Both the position numbers and the translations under genes were made by a program. Shown piece after piece: positions 17,514 to 27,149 of a DNA stretch of 55,143 bases (position 1 is its first letter; every line of letters starts with the position of its first letter). This stretch comes from Chromatiales bacterium. Lineage in GTDB: Bacteria; Pseudomonadota; Gammaproteobacteria; JAGRGH01. The stretch lies in the NCBI GenBank assembly GCA_020445605.1, contig JAGRGH010000010.1, forward strand, positions 1 through 55,143. Direction: 5' to 3'. The notes under the pieces are model-generated. The model was given only the letters and a program-made list of their open reading frames with translations, was not told where the DNA came from and ran no database searches.

Positions 17514-18956
17514 TCAGGCGCGCGCCTTTTCGGCATAGGCAATCAGCTTGCCACCGCGCTCGCGATCGCCGCTTTGCATGTGCTTGCGGCCGAGGGCGGC
17601 GGCCAGTGCCGCGACCTGTTCGGTGCGCCCCAGTTTTTTCGCAAGATTCACGATCAGGCGTTCGGCCTCGTCCAGTTCGCCGGTTTCGGTGAAGCGTCCG
17701 GCCAACTGGGCGACGAGGGTGGTGCCCAGACGTGGAAGCGGTCTGGCACGTTCGATGTATTCTCGAAACGTTTCCAGCACCCAGGCGTCGGTGTGGGGGT
17801 CGTGTCCCGGCAGTGCAAGGATTTGCTGACTCAGGCGGTGATACTCGTCGCTGGAAGGGTCCATGCGGCTGCACTGATGCAGGTGGTAGAGCACTCGTTC
17901 ATCGTCGGGATGTCGTGCATGCAGCCGCGCCAGGGTCGGCCGAGCGCTGCGGTATTCCAGCTTTTCACACAGTGCCACGGCGGTGTCGAGTTCGCGGTCG
18001 AATTCCTTGCGGTCGTCCTCCTCATCGATGTGTGCAAGTGAAAACGATGGCAGCAGCCGGCGCACGCCCGCGGCGATGACGCCGCCCGTGACGAGACCGC
18101 CCAGGTGCGCGGCATAATTGATGTTCGATTCGGTGTTTACGAAAAGCTGGTACACCTCGTTGGCGATCCACAGCGGCAACAGCGTGATCGCCGGCAACAT
18201 CGCAAAACCAAACACGACGAAGAAAAAGTAGAAAAACCGGATCTTGCGGGTCCAGAACAGCACGGCATACATGCCCATGAGCCCGGAGATTGCACCCGAG
18301 GCGCCAATGCCCGGCACCCGGTCAGCGGGATTCAGCAGGAAATCGAAGCCTGCCGAACCCAGCCCCGCCAGCAGATAGCACAGCAGATACGCAACCGAAC
18401 CGAAGGTGCGTTCGACGAGAAAGCCGACTGCAATCAGAAAGAACAGGTTGCCAAACAGATGCATGACATCGGCATGCAGGAACATGTGTGCGGCAAGTTC
18501 CACGGGTCGAACCGCGATGGTTTTGAGTCCGTATTCGCGGTAGACGACTCCTGCCATCATTCCGTCGAACTGTTCACGCAGCGCCCGCCAGCGCCGATAC
18601 TGGGCGGAGTCTGGCCGGATCAGCTGGCCCCCTTCAACGGCTCCGAGAAAGTCGTCGTCGTGGATGGCCCACCAGCTCCACGCGAACAGCGGGGGTTCGT
18701 CGGCGCCGGCGGCTGCTTTTGCATTGGGAAAGATTTCCGGCAGGGGCAGCCCGCGCGCACCGAGATAGGTCTTGTAGGCGTCGCGCTCGATCCCGGCCAG
18801 CCCGGATTCGTGATAGTAGTCGAGCGCGTCGCTGAGCCGCTCGTTGTCCCCGGACTGCCAGCCGAAGTAGATGAGGATGTTGATCAGCGCCAGCAACAGG
18901 GTGGCGACCGGCGGATGCTTCCAGTCGATCTGACGGTCAAACGGGATGATCAGCAC
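17514..18956 (-). CDS. Rhomboid-family intramembrane serine protease
   Basis: A 480-residue membrane protease starting at GTG 18956 behind an AAGGA site. An ATG at 19016 would add 20 residues. The rhomboid core has six helices, with the catalytic Ser in GIGASGAISGLMGMYAVLF and the catalytic His in NYAAHLGGLVTGGV. The His/Asn pair of helix 2 appears as HMFLHADVMHLFGNLFFL, an H-x3-H-x3-H-x2-N pattern. A cytosolic loop insertion of about 100 residues lies between helix 1 and helix 2. The 170-residue C-terminal tail is TPR-like (ARPTLARLHARHPDDERVLY). It cleaves transmembrane segments of unknown partners. Confidence 0.92.
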   Translation of the reverse strand: MLIIPFDRQIDWKHPPVATLLLALINILIYFGWQSGDNERLSDALDYYHESGLAGIERDAYKTYLGARGLPLPEIFPNAKAAAGADEPPLFAWSWWAIHDDDFLGAVEGGQLIRPDSAQYRRWRALREQFDGMMAGVVYREYGLKTIAVRPVELAAHMFLHADVMHLFGNLFFLIAVGFLVERTFGSVAYLLCYLLAGLGSAGFDFLLNPADRVPGIGASGAISGLMGMYAVLFWTRKIRFFYFFFVVFGFAMLPAITLLPLWIANEVYQLFVNTESNINYAAHLGGLVTGGVIAAGVRRLLPSFSLAHIDEEDDRKEFDRELDTAVALCEKLEYRSARPTLARLHARHPDDERVLYHLHQCSRMDPSSDEYHRLSQQILALPGHDPHTDAWVLETFREYIERARPLPRLGTTLVAQLAGRFTETGELDEAERLIVNLAKKLGRTEQVAALAAALGRKHMQSGDRERGGKLIAYAEKARA

Positions 18957-19184
18957 GTGTGGTCCTTGTTCCTCGGGCTTGCTGACGCCGTAAATCCGGT
19001 GGCCGCGCCGTCGCATGGCACGGTCGCCGCATTGTCGGGGGCAGGCGCGAGGGGCGCAAGGTCGACTGCCAGACAGCGCAGCCGAGTGCCCGCTTCTACC
19101 GGCCCGGCTTGAAAGCCCAAACCGCTTGGCTCACCCTAGACGGCAATCTGGCCCGGGACGCCGGGTCTCTCACATGCCCTGAGC

Positions 19185-20087
19185 ATGCATTTTCCGCGCT
19201 TGATGTCATTAGGTTTGGTGATGCTGTTGGCGCCGGCGTCACGGCTGGCGTGGGCCCTGCCCATGGTGATGCAGGGCGAGCTGACGGGCAATCCGGTCGA
19301 GCGGTTCGGCGATCTGAGCACGGTTACCCTGGCGTCACCGGCGCCGGGTTCTGGCTGGATGGCCACGGACACCACCCTGGGGCCGATCGGCACCGCCGCG
19401 TTCGAGTACAACGCGATGGGCTGGCGCGACGATGGCTTTCTTTACGGGCTTGAACTGATTGAAACCGGCAACACCGGCCTGGTCGTTCGTATCGATCCGA
19501 CGACCGCCATGCTTGCAGGCGCGAAGCTGAGTCCGAATTTCGCGGGTGCACCAGGCTGGAACGCAGGTACACGCTACGACGCCGGCGATGTCAACAACCT
19601 TGACGACGTGTTGTACCTGTCGACGAACAACACCGCGCTGTTCATGTACAGTTTCCTGACCAACACCATGAGCCAGATCGCCATCAGCGGCGATGTCGGC
19701 TATGTCGCCGACTGGGCCTTCAATCCTGCGACAGGTCTGCTGTATGGCGCGGATACCCAGGGCCAGCTGGCCACTTTGAATCCGGTGACGGGCGTGCGCA
19801 CGGACAGTGCGGCGATCATGGGCTCTGGCGTTGCATTCGGCGCCGCCTGGCACAACCCGGCCGACGGCCTGCTGTATTTCTATCGCAATCAACCGACCGC
19901 GACCGGGGTGAGCATCTACGGTGTCACCTCCGGTGGAACTGTTCAGAATCGCTGGGGCGCGCCGACGGCGACCCTCAACGACGGCGCGTTCGTCGCGTTC
20001 ACACCGCTTGCCGCGCCGCCCGCGTGGGGGTTTTTCGTGCTCGGTCTGCTCGCAATGAGGGCGCTGGGGCGCACACGGTTCAACTGA
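19185..20087 (+). CDS. Exported beta-propeller-like protein with PEP-CTERM-like anchor
   Basis: A 300-residue protein. A signal peptide (MSLGLVMLLAPASRLAWA) opens it, with a possible second start at 19203. The body has repeated YG/LYG...ID segments (GFLYGLELIETGNTGLVVRI, GLLYGADTQGQLATLNPVTG), typical of DUF6923/DUF4394-like beta-propellers. The C-terminus is a short motif plus helix plus Arg cluster: APPAWGFFVLGLLAMRALGR. That is the tripartite layout of PEP-CTERM sorting signals, but the PEP is replaced by APPAW. If an exosortase exists elsewhere in the genome this would be a substrate. No exosortase is in the window. Confidence 0.75.
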   Translation: MHFPRLMSLGLVMLLAPASRLAWALPMVMQGELTGNPVERFGDLSTVTLASPAPGSGWMATDTTLGPIGTAAFEYNAMGWRDDGFLYGLELIETGNTGLVVRIDPTTAMLAGAKLSPNFAGAPGWNAGTRYDAGDVNNLDDVLYLSTNNTALFMYSFLTNTMSQIAISGDVGYVADWAFNPATGLLYGADTQGQLATLNPVTGVRTDSAAIMGSGVAFGAAWHNPADGLLYFYRNQPTATGVSIYGVTSGGTVQNRWGAPTATLNDGAFVAFTPLAAPPAWGFFVLGLLAMRALGRTRFN

Positions 20088-20100
20088 CAGGGAGACTGAT

Positions 20101-20517
20101 ATGAGTGAGTCCGAGAATGTCGCGATCCTGAAGGCGGGCTACGACCACTGGAATGTGAATCGCGAACAGGCCTTTGACAGCTGGCTAGGGCTGATTGCCG
20201 AAGACATCCGCTTCCGGTCGCTGGCGAATGGCCTGGACGGAATGGCATTCACCACGGAATGCAATTGCAAGGAAGACATGCTGCGATACTTCCAGGGACT
20301 TGCCGCGGACTGGGAGATGCTCCACTACACGATCGATGAGTACGTCGCGCAGGGCGATCGCGTGGTTGCCATTGGCAGTTGTGGCTGGCGCCACAGGGCG
20401 ACCGGAAAGGAACTCGAAACCCCCAAGGTCGATCTTGTAACGATGCGCGACGGAAAGATAACGGATTTTTTTGAGTTGTATGACACTGCACGTGCAATTG
20501 CGTGCACGACGCCATAG
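20101..20517 (+). CDS. SnoaL-like / NTF2-fold protein
   Basis: A 138-residue soluble protein with the SnoaL polyketide-cyclase/NTF2 layout: N-terminal helices (NVAILKAGYDHWN), then the DSWLGLIAEDIRFRSLA segment, central FTTECNCKEDMLRYFQGLAA, and C-terminal strands with GDRVVAIGSCGWRHRATGKE and VDLVTMRDGKITDFFELYD. The fold binds small hydrophobic ligands, and the ligand here is unknown. It starts 13 bp after the upstream gene with an AGGGAGA site, so both may share an mRNA. The TAG stop is immediately followed by a family-A element. Confidence 0.85.
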   Translation: MSESENVAILKAGYDHWNVNREQAFDSWLGLIAEDIRFRSLANGLDGMAFTTECNCKEDMLRYFQGLAADWEMLHYTIDEYVAQGDRVVAIGSCGWRHRATGKELETPKVDLVTMRDGKITDFFELYDTARAIACTTP

Positions 20518-20805
20518 GGAAGCCCTGATCGAGCCGTCTGACTTGTCAGGGCAACAGAATCAGGCTGGCAGGGTTTTTCGTCTTCTGTACGGAACCTCTG
20601 ATCAATCCATCCAGGATTGCCTGTGCGGCGAAACCGAAAACGTGCGATTTTTCGCTTTCTTGCATTTTCAACGGCCTGCAGTCACCGAAAATGGCGGCAC
20701 TTTCTTGTGCCGCGGGAAACTCCGCGTTGTTCAGGGTTTTCCTGATCTTCAAACGCTGGCCGCCGTCGAAGATGGTCGTACGATTCTGTGCCCCGGGAAA
20801 CTCTG
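20518..20805 (-). repeat. Tandem cluster of degraded family-A elements (A5)
   Basis: Three adjoining copies in the A2 orientation. The first (20518-20590) has the start hairpin and is internally shortened. The second (20591-20742) is essentially complete, from GGAACCTCTGATCAATCC to GGGTTTTCC. The third (20743-20805) keeps only the TCTTCAAACG..CGAAGA, CTGTGCCC and GGAAACTCTGA parts. The first base directly follows the SnoaL-like stop codon. Confidence 0.75.
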
Positions 20806-21137
20806 ACCCGACCGCAGTGGTCCGGGCAGGGGCGTCATTAGCCGGTGCGTCGTGTCCGGTCAATTGCCGTCCGAGTGAAGGATGAATCGGGCCAGGAACC
20901 TCCCGTTGGCCGCAATTCATCGACGATATGCTATGACAAATATCTAAATTATCGACTTTGTTCTGGCGCCTCGGTTCGTAAACTGCTCGCCATGAAGATT
21001 TCCATTCAAGTCCATGGTCCGGCCGCCTGAGCGTCGTGACGCCCGCTGCGCGGACGGCGCGATCACATTTTCCCGACATGGCGTAGCGCTGCGCGGATCA
21101 GTCGGCGTCGGGAGATCGACGCGCACGGCGGGCACGC
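20806..21137 (+). promoter_or_regulatory. Upstream region of the DAB operon
   Basis: 332 bp without a convincing gene. It contains a distinctly AT-rich island at 20923-20961 (ATATGCTATGACAAATATC followed by TAAATTATCGAC). This includes an ATAT-N10-ATAT near-palindrome of the kind bound by LysR-type regulators. A short frame at 20992-21030 (12 codons) is too small to judge. It is the likely promoter/operator region for dabB, with CbbR a candidate regulator. Confidence 0.45.
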
Positions 21138-22817
21138 ATGGATAAGCTGGTTTTCGCACTATTGCTGCTGCCGCTCGCCGGCGCGCTGCTTACCCAGATG
21201 CTGGCGGCACGACTCGGCCGCGACAGCGCGCGTTTCAGCATCCTGGGTGGAACGGCAACGCTGGGCGTGGCCGTCGTGCTGCTGGGGCTTGCACTCGCCG
21301 GCGTGCCCGCAACTCAGCTCCAGATCGGCTCTGGATGGGGTGTGCTGCTGTTCGATCCGCTCAGCAGCCTGATGGCGTTCGTCGTTGCAGGCATCAGCCT
21401 GCTGGTGCACGTGTATTCGATCCGGTACATGGCCGAGGAGCGCGGTTACGCGCGCTTTTTCGTGCTGCTCGATCTGATGACCGCGGCGCTGCTGCTGATG
21501 GTCAGCGCCGGGGACCTGGTCACGCTGCTGATCGCCTGGCACCTGATCGGCGTGCTGCTGTACTTCCTGCTCGGCCATGACGTCACCAGCCACACGGCGC
21601 ATCGCTATGCCGCGTGGACGCTGCTGACCTATCGCTTCGGCGATCTGCCGCTGCTGGCCGCCGCTGCGCTGCTGTATCAGGCGTTCGGCACCTGGTCGCT
21701 GCCCGACATCTTTGCCCGGCTGGCTGCCGCGCCCGAAACCACGACGCTGTTTGACCTGCCATTGGCCGAGACCGTGGGCGGCCTGGTCGCATTATCGGCG
21801 TTTGCGCGTTCCGCGCAGTTCCTGCTGCACACCTGGCTGCCGTATTCCATGAGCGGGCCGACGCCGGTGTCGGCGCTGATGCATGCCGGCATCGTCAATG
21901 CCGGCGGCTTTCTCATCAATCGCTTCGCGCCGGTGTTCGTGGCGACGGATGGAGTCTTGCACTGGATCTTTGTGGTCGGCCTGGTTACCGCGGTGATTGG
22001 TTCGATGCTGATGCTCGCGCAGAACGACATCAAAAAGGCGCTGGGCTACTCGACCATGGGCCAGATGGGTTTCATGATCATGGAATGCGGCGTGGGTGCG
22101 TTTTCGCTCGCGGTTTTCCACCTCATCGCCCATGGTCTGTTCAAGGGCACGCTGTTTCTCGGCGCCGGCAGCGTCATCAACGAGGCGCGTCACGATGACG
22201 GCGTGCCCAAGGACGATCTGTACACCTTCGTGGTCGAGCGACGTCCGGCAAAAAGCCGTCAGCCGTGGCTGCTGATGGCGGGCGTCACGCTGGTCGTCCC
22301 GCTGACGATTCTCGCGCTGTCGCACTGGCTGGTCGCAAACGACTTTTTCCAGAAGCAGGGCGCCGTCGTGCTGCTGTTCTTCGGCTGGGTCACGGGCGCG
22401 CAGCTGATCTTCTCCACGTATCGCATGCGTACGGAAAACGTCTGGCGGCTGATGGGGCTGATCCTGTTTTCGTTCACGGTCGTGGTCATCGGCTACACGT
22501 TGATCAGCCACGCATTCGATGTGTTTCTGTATCCGGATGAGGCATTTCGTTCGGGCATCTATGCCGCGGCGGGGATCGACCTCGTCTGGTTCGATGCGCT
22601 CGTCATCCTGATGACGCTGGTCGTCGTGCTGGGCTGGCTGGTGACCTATTACACCGAGCAGTCCGGCGTACGCGGACAGCGACGTCTGGGTACGGCATGG
22701 CGCCATTTCTACACCGTGGTCGCGCGCGAATTTTTCGTGCAGAACTTCTATGCCCGGCTGTCGTCCACGCTGATCGGTCTGGCGAAACGCCTGAATGTGC
22801 TGCTGCGGTGGGCGTGA
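21138..22817 (+). CDS. dabB: DabB: proton-conducting membrane subunit of DAB inorganic-carbon transporter
   Basis: A 559-residue NuoL/Mrp-antiporter-like membrane protein with about 14 helices. The antiporter core motifs are present: HLIGVLLYFLLGHDVTSHTA, FLLHTWLPYSMSGPTPVSAL with the Lys/His-rich channel, HAGIVNAGGFLINRFAPVF and NDIKKALGYSTMGQMGFM. DabB pairs with DabA (DUF2309) to drive unidirectional hydration of CO2 to bicarbonate using the cation gradient. The assignment rests on being in an operon with dabA. Alone it could be mistaken for NADH dehydrogenase subunit L. The next ORF starts 1 bp beyond its stop codon. Confidence 0.93.
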   Translation: MDKLVFALLLLPLAGALLTQMLAARLGRDSARFSILGGTATLGVAVVLLGLALAGVPATQLQIGSGWGVLLFDPLSSLMAFVVAGISLLVHVYSIRYMAEERGYARFFVLLDLMTAALLLMVSAGDLVTLLIAWHLIGVLLYFLLGHDVTSHTAHRYAAWTLLTYRFGDLPLLAAAALLYQAFGTWSLPDIFARLAAAPETTTLFDLPLAETVGGLVALSAFARSAQFLLHTWLPYSMSGPTPVSALMHAGIVNAGGFLINRFAPVFVATDGVLHWIFVVGLVTAVIGSMLMLAQNDIKKALGYSTMGQMGFMIMECGVGAFSLAVFHLIAHGLFKGTLFLGAGSVINEARHDDGVPKDDLYTFVVERRPAKSRQPWLLMAGVTLVVPLTILALSHWLVANDFFQKQGAVVLLFFGWVTGAQLIFSTYRMRTENVWRLMGLILFSFTVVVIGYTLISHAFDVFLYPDEAFRSGIYAAAGIDLVWFDALVILMTLVVVLGWLVTYYTEQSGVRGQRRLGTAWRHFYTVVAREFFVQNFYARLSSTLIGLAKRLNVLLRWA

Positions 22818-22818
22818 C

Positions 22819-23577
22819 ATGACGACGTTCGCATTGCTTGCGGCCGCGCTGTTCCTGCCGCTGTTTCCGGCGAGCATGCTGTTCAGCCTTGTCTATGCCC
22901 GCATCGCCAATGTCTGGGTGCGCATGGCGCTGTTGCTTGCCTGGCCACAGATCGGTCTGCTGGTGCTGGTGCAATCCGGCGCGGAGCCTCCGGAATGGGT
23001 CGCGTACTGGGCCGTGTTCACCGCGGCACTGTACGGATTCAGGGCCGTGGCACTGCGTGATCTGGCATTGTGGACCGCGTTCATGGCGGTCGCGTCCTGG
23101 TCGCTGCTGTGGGTGGCGGTCATGTTCGGCACTGCTGATGTGTGGCCGTACATTCATGCCGTGGGACTGAGCATCCCGTTCATGTTGCTGGCCTGGATTA
23201 CAGCGCGGCTCGTGGCGGCCTGCGGGGCGGCGTTTGCGGGCGCGTGTGGCGGGCTTGCCATGAGCATGCCGCGCATCTCGCTCGTTCTGGTGCTTGCGAT
23301 ACTGGCGGCAGTCGGCACACCGTTGTTCCCGGCGTTCTTCACAATGTTGATGAACGTAACCGGTGCAATCGCGACCTTGCCGGGTGTCGCGCTGGCCATC
23401 CTGCTCGTATGGATGTTGTGGGCCTGGGCGAGTGGTCAGCTGATCCGTGGCATGGTCGTCGGGCCGGCGTCCGGTGAGCCGGCGACCGACCTCGGGCGTG
23501 TCGCCACAACGGCTTCACTCGCGATCCTGGGCGCCGTGGCGGCGGCCGGCCTTGTTGCGGCGGGGCGGTTCACATGA
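22819..23577 (+). CDS. Small NuoM/NuoN-like membrane protein of the DAB operon
   Basis: A 252-residue, almost entirely hydrophobic protein with about seven or eight helices (ALLAAALFLPLFPASMLF, MALLLAWPQIGLLVLVQSG, ISLVLVLAILAAVGTPLFPA, LPGVALAILLVWMLWAWASG). The segment VGTPLFPAFFTMLMNVTGA resembles the helix-12 region of NuoM/MnhD subunits, so it looks like half of an antiporter-type subunit. A shortened membrane protein at this position between dabB and dabA is known from DAB1-type operons. Its start lies 1 bp after the dabB stop and it overlaps dabA by 4 bp (ATGA). It probably forms part of the membrane complex. Its role is unproven. Confidence 0.75.
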   Translation: MTTFALLAAALFLPLFPASMLFSLVYARIANVWVRMALLLAWPQIGLLVLVQSGAEPPEWVAYWAVFTAALYGFRAVALRDLALWTAFMAVASWSLLWVAVMFGTADVWPYIHAVGLSIPFMLLAWITARLVAACGAAFAGACGGLAMSMPRISLVLVLAILAAVGTPLFPAFFTMLMNVTGAIATLPGVALAILLVWMLWAWASGQLIRGMVVGPASGEPATDLGRVATTASLAILGAVAAAGLVAAGRFT

Positions 23578-26500
23578 GCCCGGTACTTGCCGAGAAGCTG
23601 CGCGTTCGCGCCATGATCTACGTCGCGGGCAGACCGGTGCCGTTTTTCTGGCCCATGCGCTCGTTCATCCATCACAACCCGCTGCACGGGTTCGAGCATC
23701 TGCCGTTCAGTCAGGCGGTCGAGCAGGGCGCGCGGCTGTTCCATGCGCAGGGGTTCCTTCCGCGCGCGGTCTACCGTCGCTATCTCGCCGATGGCCAGGT
23801 TGACCGGGCGACGCTGGAATCCGGAGTCCGCGGTTTTGCCGCCGCGCGGGGCGACCATCTGCCGTTTGATCTCGCCGACTGGCTGCTCGCCGAGCTGGAG
23901 CACCATGATCGGCCGGTTGCGATAGAGTCCGCGCTTGCCGACGCCTCGGACGTGCATGCGGCGCTGAACGGCGCTGCGTCACCGGAGGCGGTTGAAATCA
24001 CCGATGAAGCGCTGGCCGGCGCGCTGGAACGCGAATCGCTGCGCGCCCGGCCCGTCTACGAAGTCGTCGACTGCCTCTATGGTACGGACATCGGTACGGA
24101 ACTCGATGAACGCGTCATCCGCGCCTGTCTCGACTTCTTCGACGAAGGGCAGTCGATCTGGTGCATGCCGGATCGCGGCATGGGCTTTTTCAAGGCCTGG
24201 CTGGCGGTCGCCGGCAATGATGTGCGGAGAACGCTTGATACGCTGCAAGCGGACGCACCGGACGGATTCGATTCCGATTCCGAGAGCATCATTGCGCGGG
24301 TGCTGACCGAACTTGGCGTCCACGAAAGCGACTGGCAGCCGTATCTCACGCGGGAACTCGCGCGTCTGCATGGCTGGGCCGGTTTCATACGCTGGCGTTC
24401 GGATGCCACCAACTATCACTGGGAGCAGCAATACCCGGGCGACCTGGTCGACTATGTTGCGGTGCGGATGTTGCTCTCGCTCACCCTGCTGCGCAAGCAC
24501 GCACACGGCAGGCTGCCGACGACCGTCGGCGCGCTGCGCGAGTCGCTCAGGGCCAATCCGCGGGAATTCTATCTGCGCCGTGAATTCCATTCCGGTGGCC
24601 TGTTCGTCGAAATGGCGCAGCAACTCGAAGACGCGCTGTCACGCGGTAACCGTGCCCGTATCACGCAGGTGTTCGCGCAATACCGTGCGCGCAAACGACG
24701 CTTCGAAGCGGAACGCCAGGCGCGCAGCATGAAGGCGTTCGCACAATCCGCCGGTTTCTCCGACCAGCTTCGCGGCATGTCGGTTGAACAGTTTGGTGCG
24801 CTGGCCGACGCCCTGCATGCCTTCAAGGCCCACGAGGGCATGATCTGGCTTCAGGCCATGGAGGCGCATGCCATCGACGATCTGCTCAACGGCATTGAGC
24901 TCACCCTGCCGCAGCCGCGGGACAAGCGGCCGTTCGCGAAAGCGGCGTTCTGTATCGATACGCGCTCCGAACGCCTGCGCCGCAAACTCGAGTCCATTGG
25001 TGACTATGAAACCTATGGAATCGCCGGATTCTTCGGTGTTCCCGTGAGTTTCATGGAACTCGGCAAGGGCAGTGAAAACCACCTCTGTCCGGTTCTGCTC
25101 ACCCCGAAGAACCTGGTCATCGAGATGACCACGGCCGGCGCGCAGGACGCGGCGGCGTTTTCCACGCTCGGCAAGGCCATGCACGACCTCAAGGAATCCG
25201 TGCTTGCGCCGTTTGTCACGGTGGAGGCCATCGGTTTGCTGTTCGGATTTGACATGGTCGGCAAGACACTGATGCCGACGAGCTATCAGCGCTGGCGCTC
25301 GCGACTCGACGAGCGCAAGCCGCTGACGCATCTCATCGTCGACAAGCTCAGTCGCGAGCAGGCGGATTCGTTCGTTCGCGCGGTGCAGCGTGCCGTGATC
25401 GTAAAGGCGGTGGAACGGGAGTTTGGCATCGCATCCGAGCAGATCACCGACGATCTGGTTCGTGAACTGCGCGAGGCGGCCCTCGGCCATCAGCCGGGTT
25501 GCCCGGTCTGTCAGGCGGCGCTGAAACTGGATGAGGCACGAACGAACAAATTCATCGACCGGCTGCGTGAGGGCTACCGGATCAACCAGGCCTTTGCGCA
25601 GTTGCAACTGGAACGTCTGGGGCGAATCGGGTTTTCGCTCGACGAACAGGTCGGCTTTGTGACACAGGCACTGCGCTCGATCGGTCTGACCAGCGATTTC
25701 TCGCGTTTCATCTTGCTGGTCGGGCACGGCAGCAGTTCCGAGAACAACCCCTACGAGTCCGCGCTGGATTGCGGTGCGTGCGGTGGCAGTCATGGCCTGG
25801 TCAGCGCGCGCGTGCTTGCGCAGATGGCGAACAAGCCCGAGGTGCGCCGTCGCCTGCGCGAGAAGGGGATCGACATTCCGGACGATGCATGGTTCGTGCC
25901 GGGCCTGCACAACACGACGACCGATGAAATCGCGCTGCACGATCTGGAGCTGTTGCCGCCATCGCACCTGATGTATCTCGATCGTCTGCGCAACGGACTG
26001 ACCTCGGCGTCGCGCCTGTGCGCGCAGGAACGCCTGCCCAGTCTCGACCGGAACGCGCGTGGTCTCGACCCCGCCAGTGCCTACCGCAGCGCGCGGCGCA
26101 ACGCCATGGACTGGTCGCAGGTGCGCCCGGAGTGGGGCCTGTCGCGCAACGCCTATTTTATCATCGGGCCGCGGGTGCTTACCCAGCACAAGACGCTCGA
26201 CGGCCGTGCATTTCTGCACTCGTACGACTATCGCGTCGATCGCAAGCGCCGCCTGCTGGAGAACATCCTGACCGGTCCGCTGGTCGTCGGCCAGTGGATC
26301 AACATGGAGCACTACTTCTCCACCGTCGACAACGAGCGTTTCGGCAGTGGCAGCAAGGTCTATCACAACGTCGCCGGACATTTCGGCGTGATGACCGGCA
26401 ACCTCAGCGATCTGCGCACCGGCCTGCCGGCGCAGACGGTGCTGGACCAGGGCAGGCCGTTCCACCAGCCGATGCGGCTGATCACCGTGATCGAGGCGCC

Positions 26501-26705
26501 GTTCGAACACGCCCTGAAGGCGGTCGAGGGTGTTGCCGTGATCAAGCGTCTGGTGCGCAACGGCTGGATTCGTCTGCTGATCGCCGACCCCGAAACCTCC
26601 ATCGTTCATCTCTACGAGGACGCCGGCTGGCGCCAGTGCACGGGTGCTGACGCAGCCGCAATCGCCGCCGACGTCGCTGTCACACAGGAGTCAGCCAGCC
26701 CATGA
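23574..26705 (+). CDS. dabA: DabA: DUF2309 catalytic subunit of DAB inorganic-carbon transporter
   Basis: A 1043-residue soluble, membrane-associated protein (UPF0753/DUF2309). It carries the beta-carbonic-anhydrase-like zinc site: Cys460 and Asp462 (FCIDTRSER), His718 (LVGHGSSSENNP) and Cys733 (LDCGACGGSHG). The 15-residue spacing between the last His and Cys matches the family. DabA hydrates CO2 to bicarbonate in an energy-coupled way together with DabB. The length is in the longer DabA1 class rather than the about 830-residue class. It overlaps the upstream membrane gene (ATGA) and the downstream PII-like gene (ATGA), so expression is tightly coupled. All four predicted metal/catalytic residues are intact. 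Confidence 0.96.
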   Translation: MSPVLAEKLRVRAMIYVAGRPVPFFWPMRSFIHHNPLHGFEHLPFSQAVEQGARLFHAQGFLPRAVYRRYLADGQVDRATLESGVRGFAAARGDHLPFDLADWLLAELEHHDRPVAIESALADASDVHAALNGAASPEAVEITDEALAGALERESLRARPVYEVVDCLYGTDIGTELDERVIRACLDFFDEGQSIWCMPDRGMGFFKAWLAVAGNDVRRTLDTLQADAPDGFDSDSESIIARVLTELGVHESDWQPYLTRELARLHGWAGFIRWRSDATNYHWEQQYPGDLVDYVAVRMLLSLTLLRKHAHGRLPTTVGALRESLRANPREFYLRREFHSGGLFVEMAQQLEDALSRGNRARITQVFAQYRARKRRFEAERQARSMKAFAQSAGFSDQLRGMSVEQFGALADALHAFKAHEGMIWLQAMEAHAIDDLLNGIELTLPQPRDKRPFAKAAFCIDTRSERLRRKLESIGDYETYGIAGFFGVPVSFMELGKGSENHLCPVLLTPKNLVIEMTTAGAQDAAAFSTLGKAMHDLKESVLAPFVTVEAIGLLFGFDMVGKTLMPTSYQRWRSRLDERKPLTHLIVDKLSREQADSFVRAVQRAVIVKAVEREFGIASEQITDDLVRELREAALGHQPGCPVCQAALKLDEARTNKFIDRLREGYRINQAFAQLQLERLGRIGFSLDEQVGFVTQALRSIGLTSDFSRFILLVGHGSSSENNPYESALDCGACGGSHGLVSARVLAQMANKPEVRRRLREKGIDIPDDAWFVPGLHNTTTDEIALHDLELLPPSHLMYLDRLRNGLTSASRLCAQERLPSLDRNARGLDPASAYRSARRNAMDWSQVRPEWGLSRNAYFIIGPRVLTQHKTLDGRAFLHSYDYRVDRKRRLLENILTGPLVVGQWINMEHYFSTVDNERFGSGSKVYHNVAGHFGVMTGNLSDLRTGLPAQTVLDQGRPFHQPMRLITVIEAPFEHALKAVEGVAVIKRLVRNGWIRLLIADPETSIVHLYEDAGWRQCTGADAAAIAADVAVTQESASP

Positions 26706-27031
26706 AAAACCTGAATTTCAGCCAGCTGAAGAAGCTCGAGATCATCCTCGGCGGCGAGCATCGCGGGTTCGCCACGGATCTGCTGGACCGCGCCGGGGTC
26801 AAGGGCTACACGATCGTGAACAACCTGTCCGGCAAGGGCAGCCACGGTTTTCACGAAGGGCATCTGATGTTCAACGAGGACGACGTCCTGATCATGATCA
26901 TCGCGGCGGTGCCCGAAGAACTCGTCAACCCGATCCTGCAGGGCTTCGCGCCGTTCTACAACGAACACTCCGGCGTGGTGTTCATCTCGGATATCCAGGT
27001 CACACGCCTGGTGAAATTCCGCGGCGGCTGA
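26702..27031 (+). CDS. PII-like regulatory protein (carboxysome-associated CPII type)
   Basis: A 109-residue PII-fold protein. The beta-alpha-beta pattern is seen in LKKLEIILGGEHRGFATDLL, VKGYTIVNNLSGKGSHGF, VLIMIIAAVPEELVNPILQG and VVFISDIQVTRLVKF. The T-loop is short (GKGSHGFHEGHLMF) and lacks the uridylylated Tyr51 region of GlnB. This fits the CPII family, which senses adenine nucleotides and bicarbonate rather than glutamine status. It begins within the last codons of dabA and presumably tunes DAB activity. It stands about 260 bp before cbbL, linking uptake and fixation. Confidence 0.88.
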   Translation: MKNLNFSQLKKLEIILGGEHRGFATDLLDRAGVKGYTIVNNLSGKGSHGFHEGHLMFNEDDVLIMIIAAVPEELVNPILQGFAPFYNEHSGVVFISDIQVTRLVKFRGG

Positions 27032-27149
27032 GCGCGCGGCTTCCGGCATATTCCGCGGCCGCCTGGCGGGCGGCCATTTGCTGCGTCCAAACGCGAGCCG
27101 GCGTTGCGATTTCGGCCGTCGACATCCAGCGGCGGCTCCGTAAGCCACC

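Noticed and set aside
20992-21030. 12-codon leader peptide before dabB
   Set aside because: Too short to support, with no attenuator-type hairpins around it.
24639-26609. 656-codon antisense frame opposite dabA, and similar ones opposite csoS2, csoSCA, cbbL and the ManC gene
   Set aside because: Each lies within a firmly identified gene on the other strand and shows only composition-driven Arg/Ala/His-rich translation.
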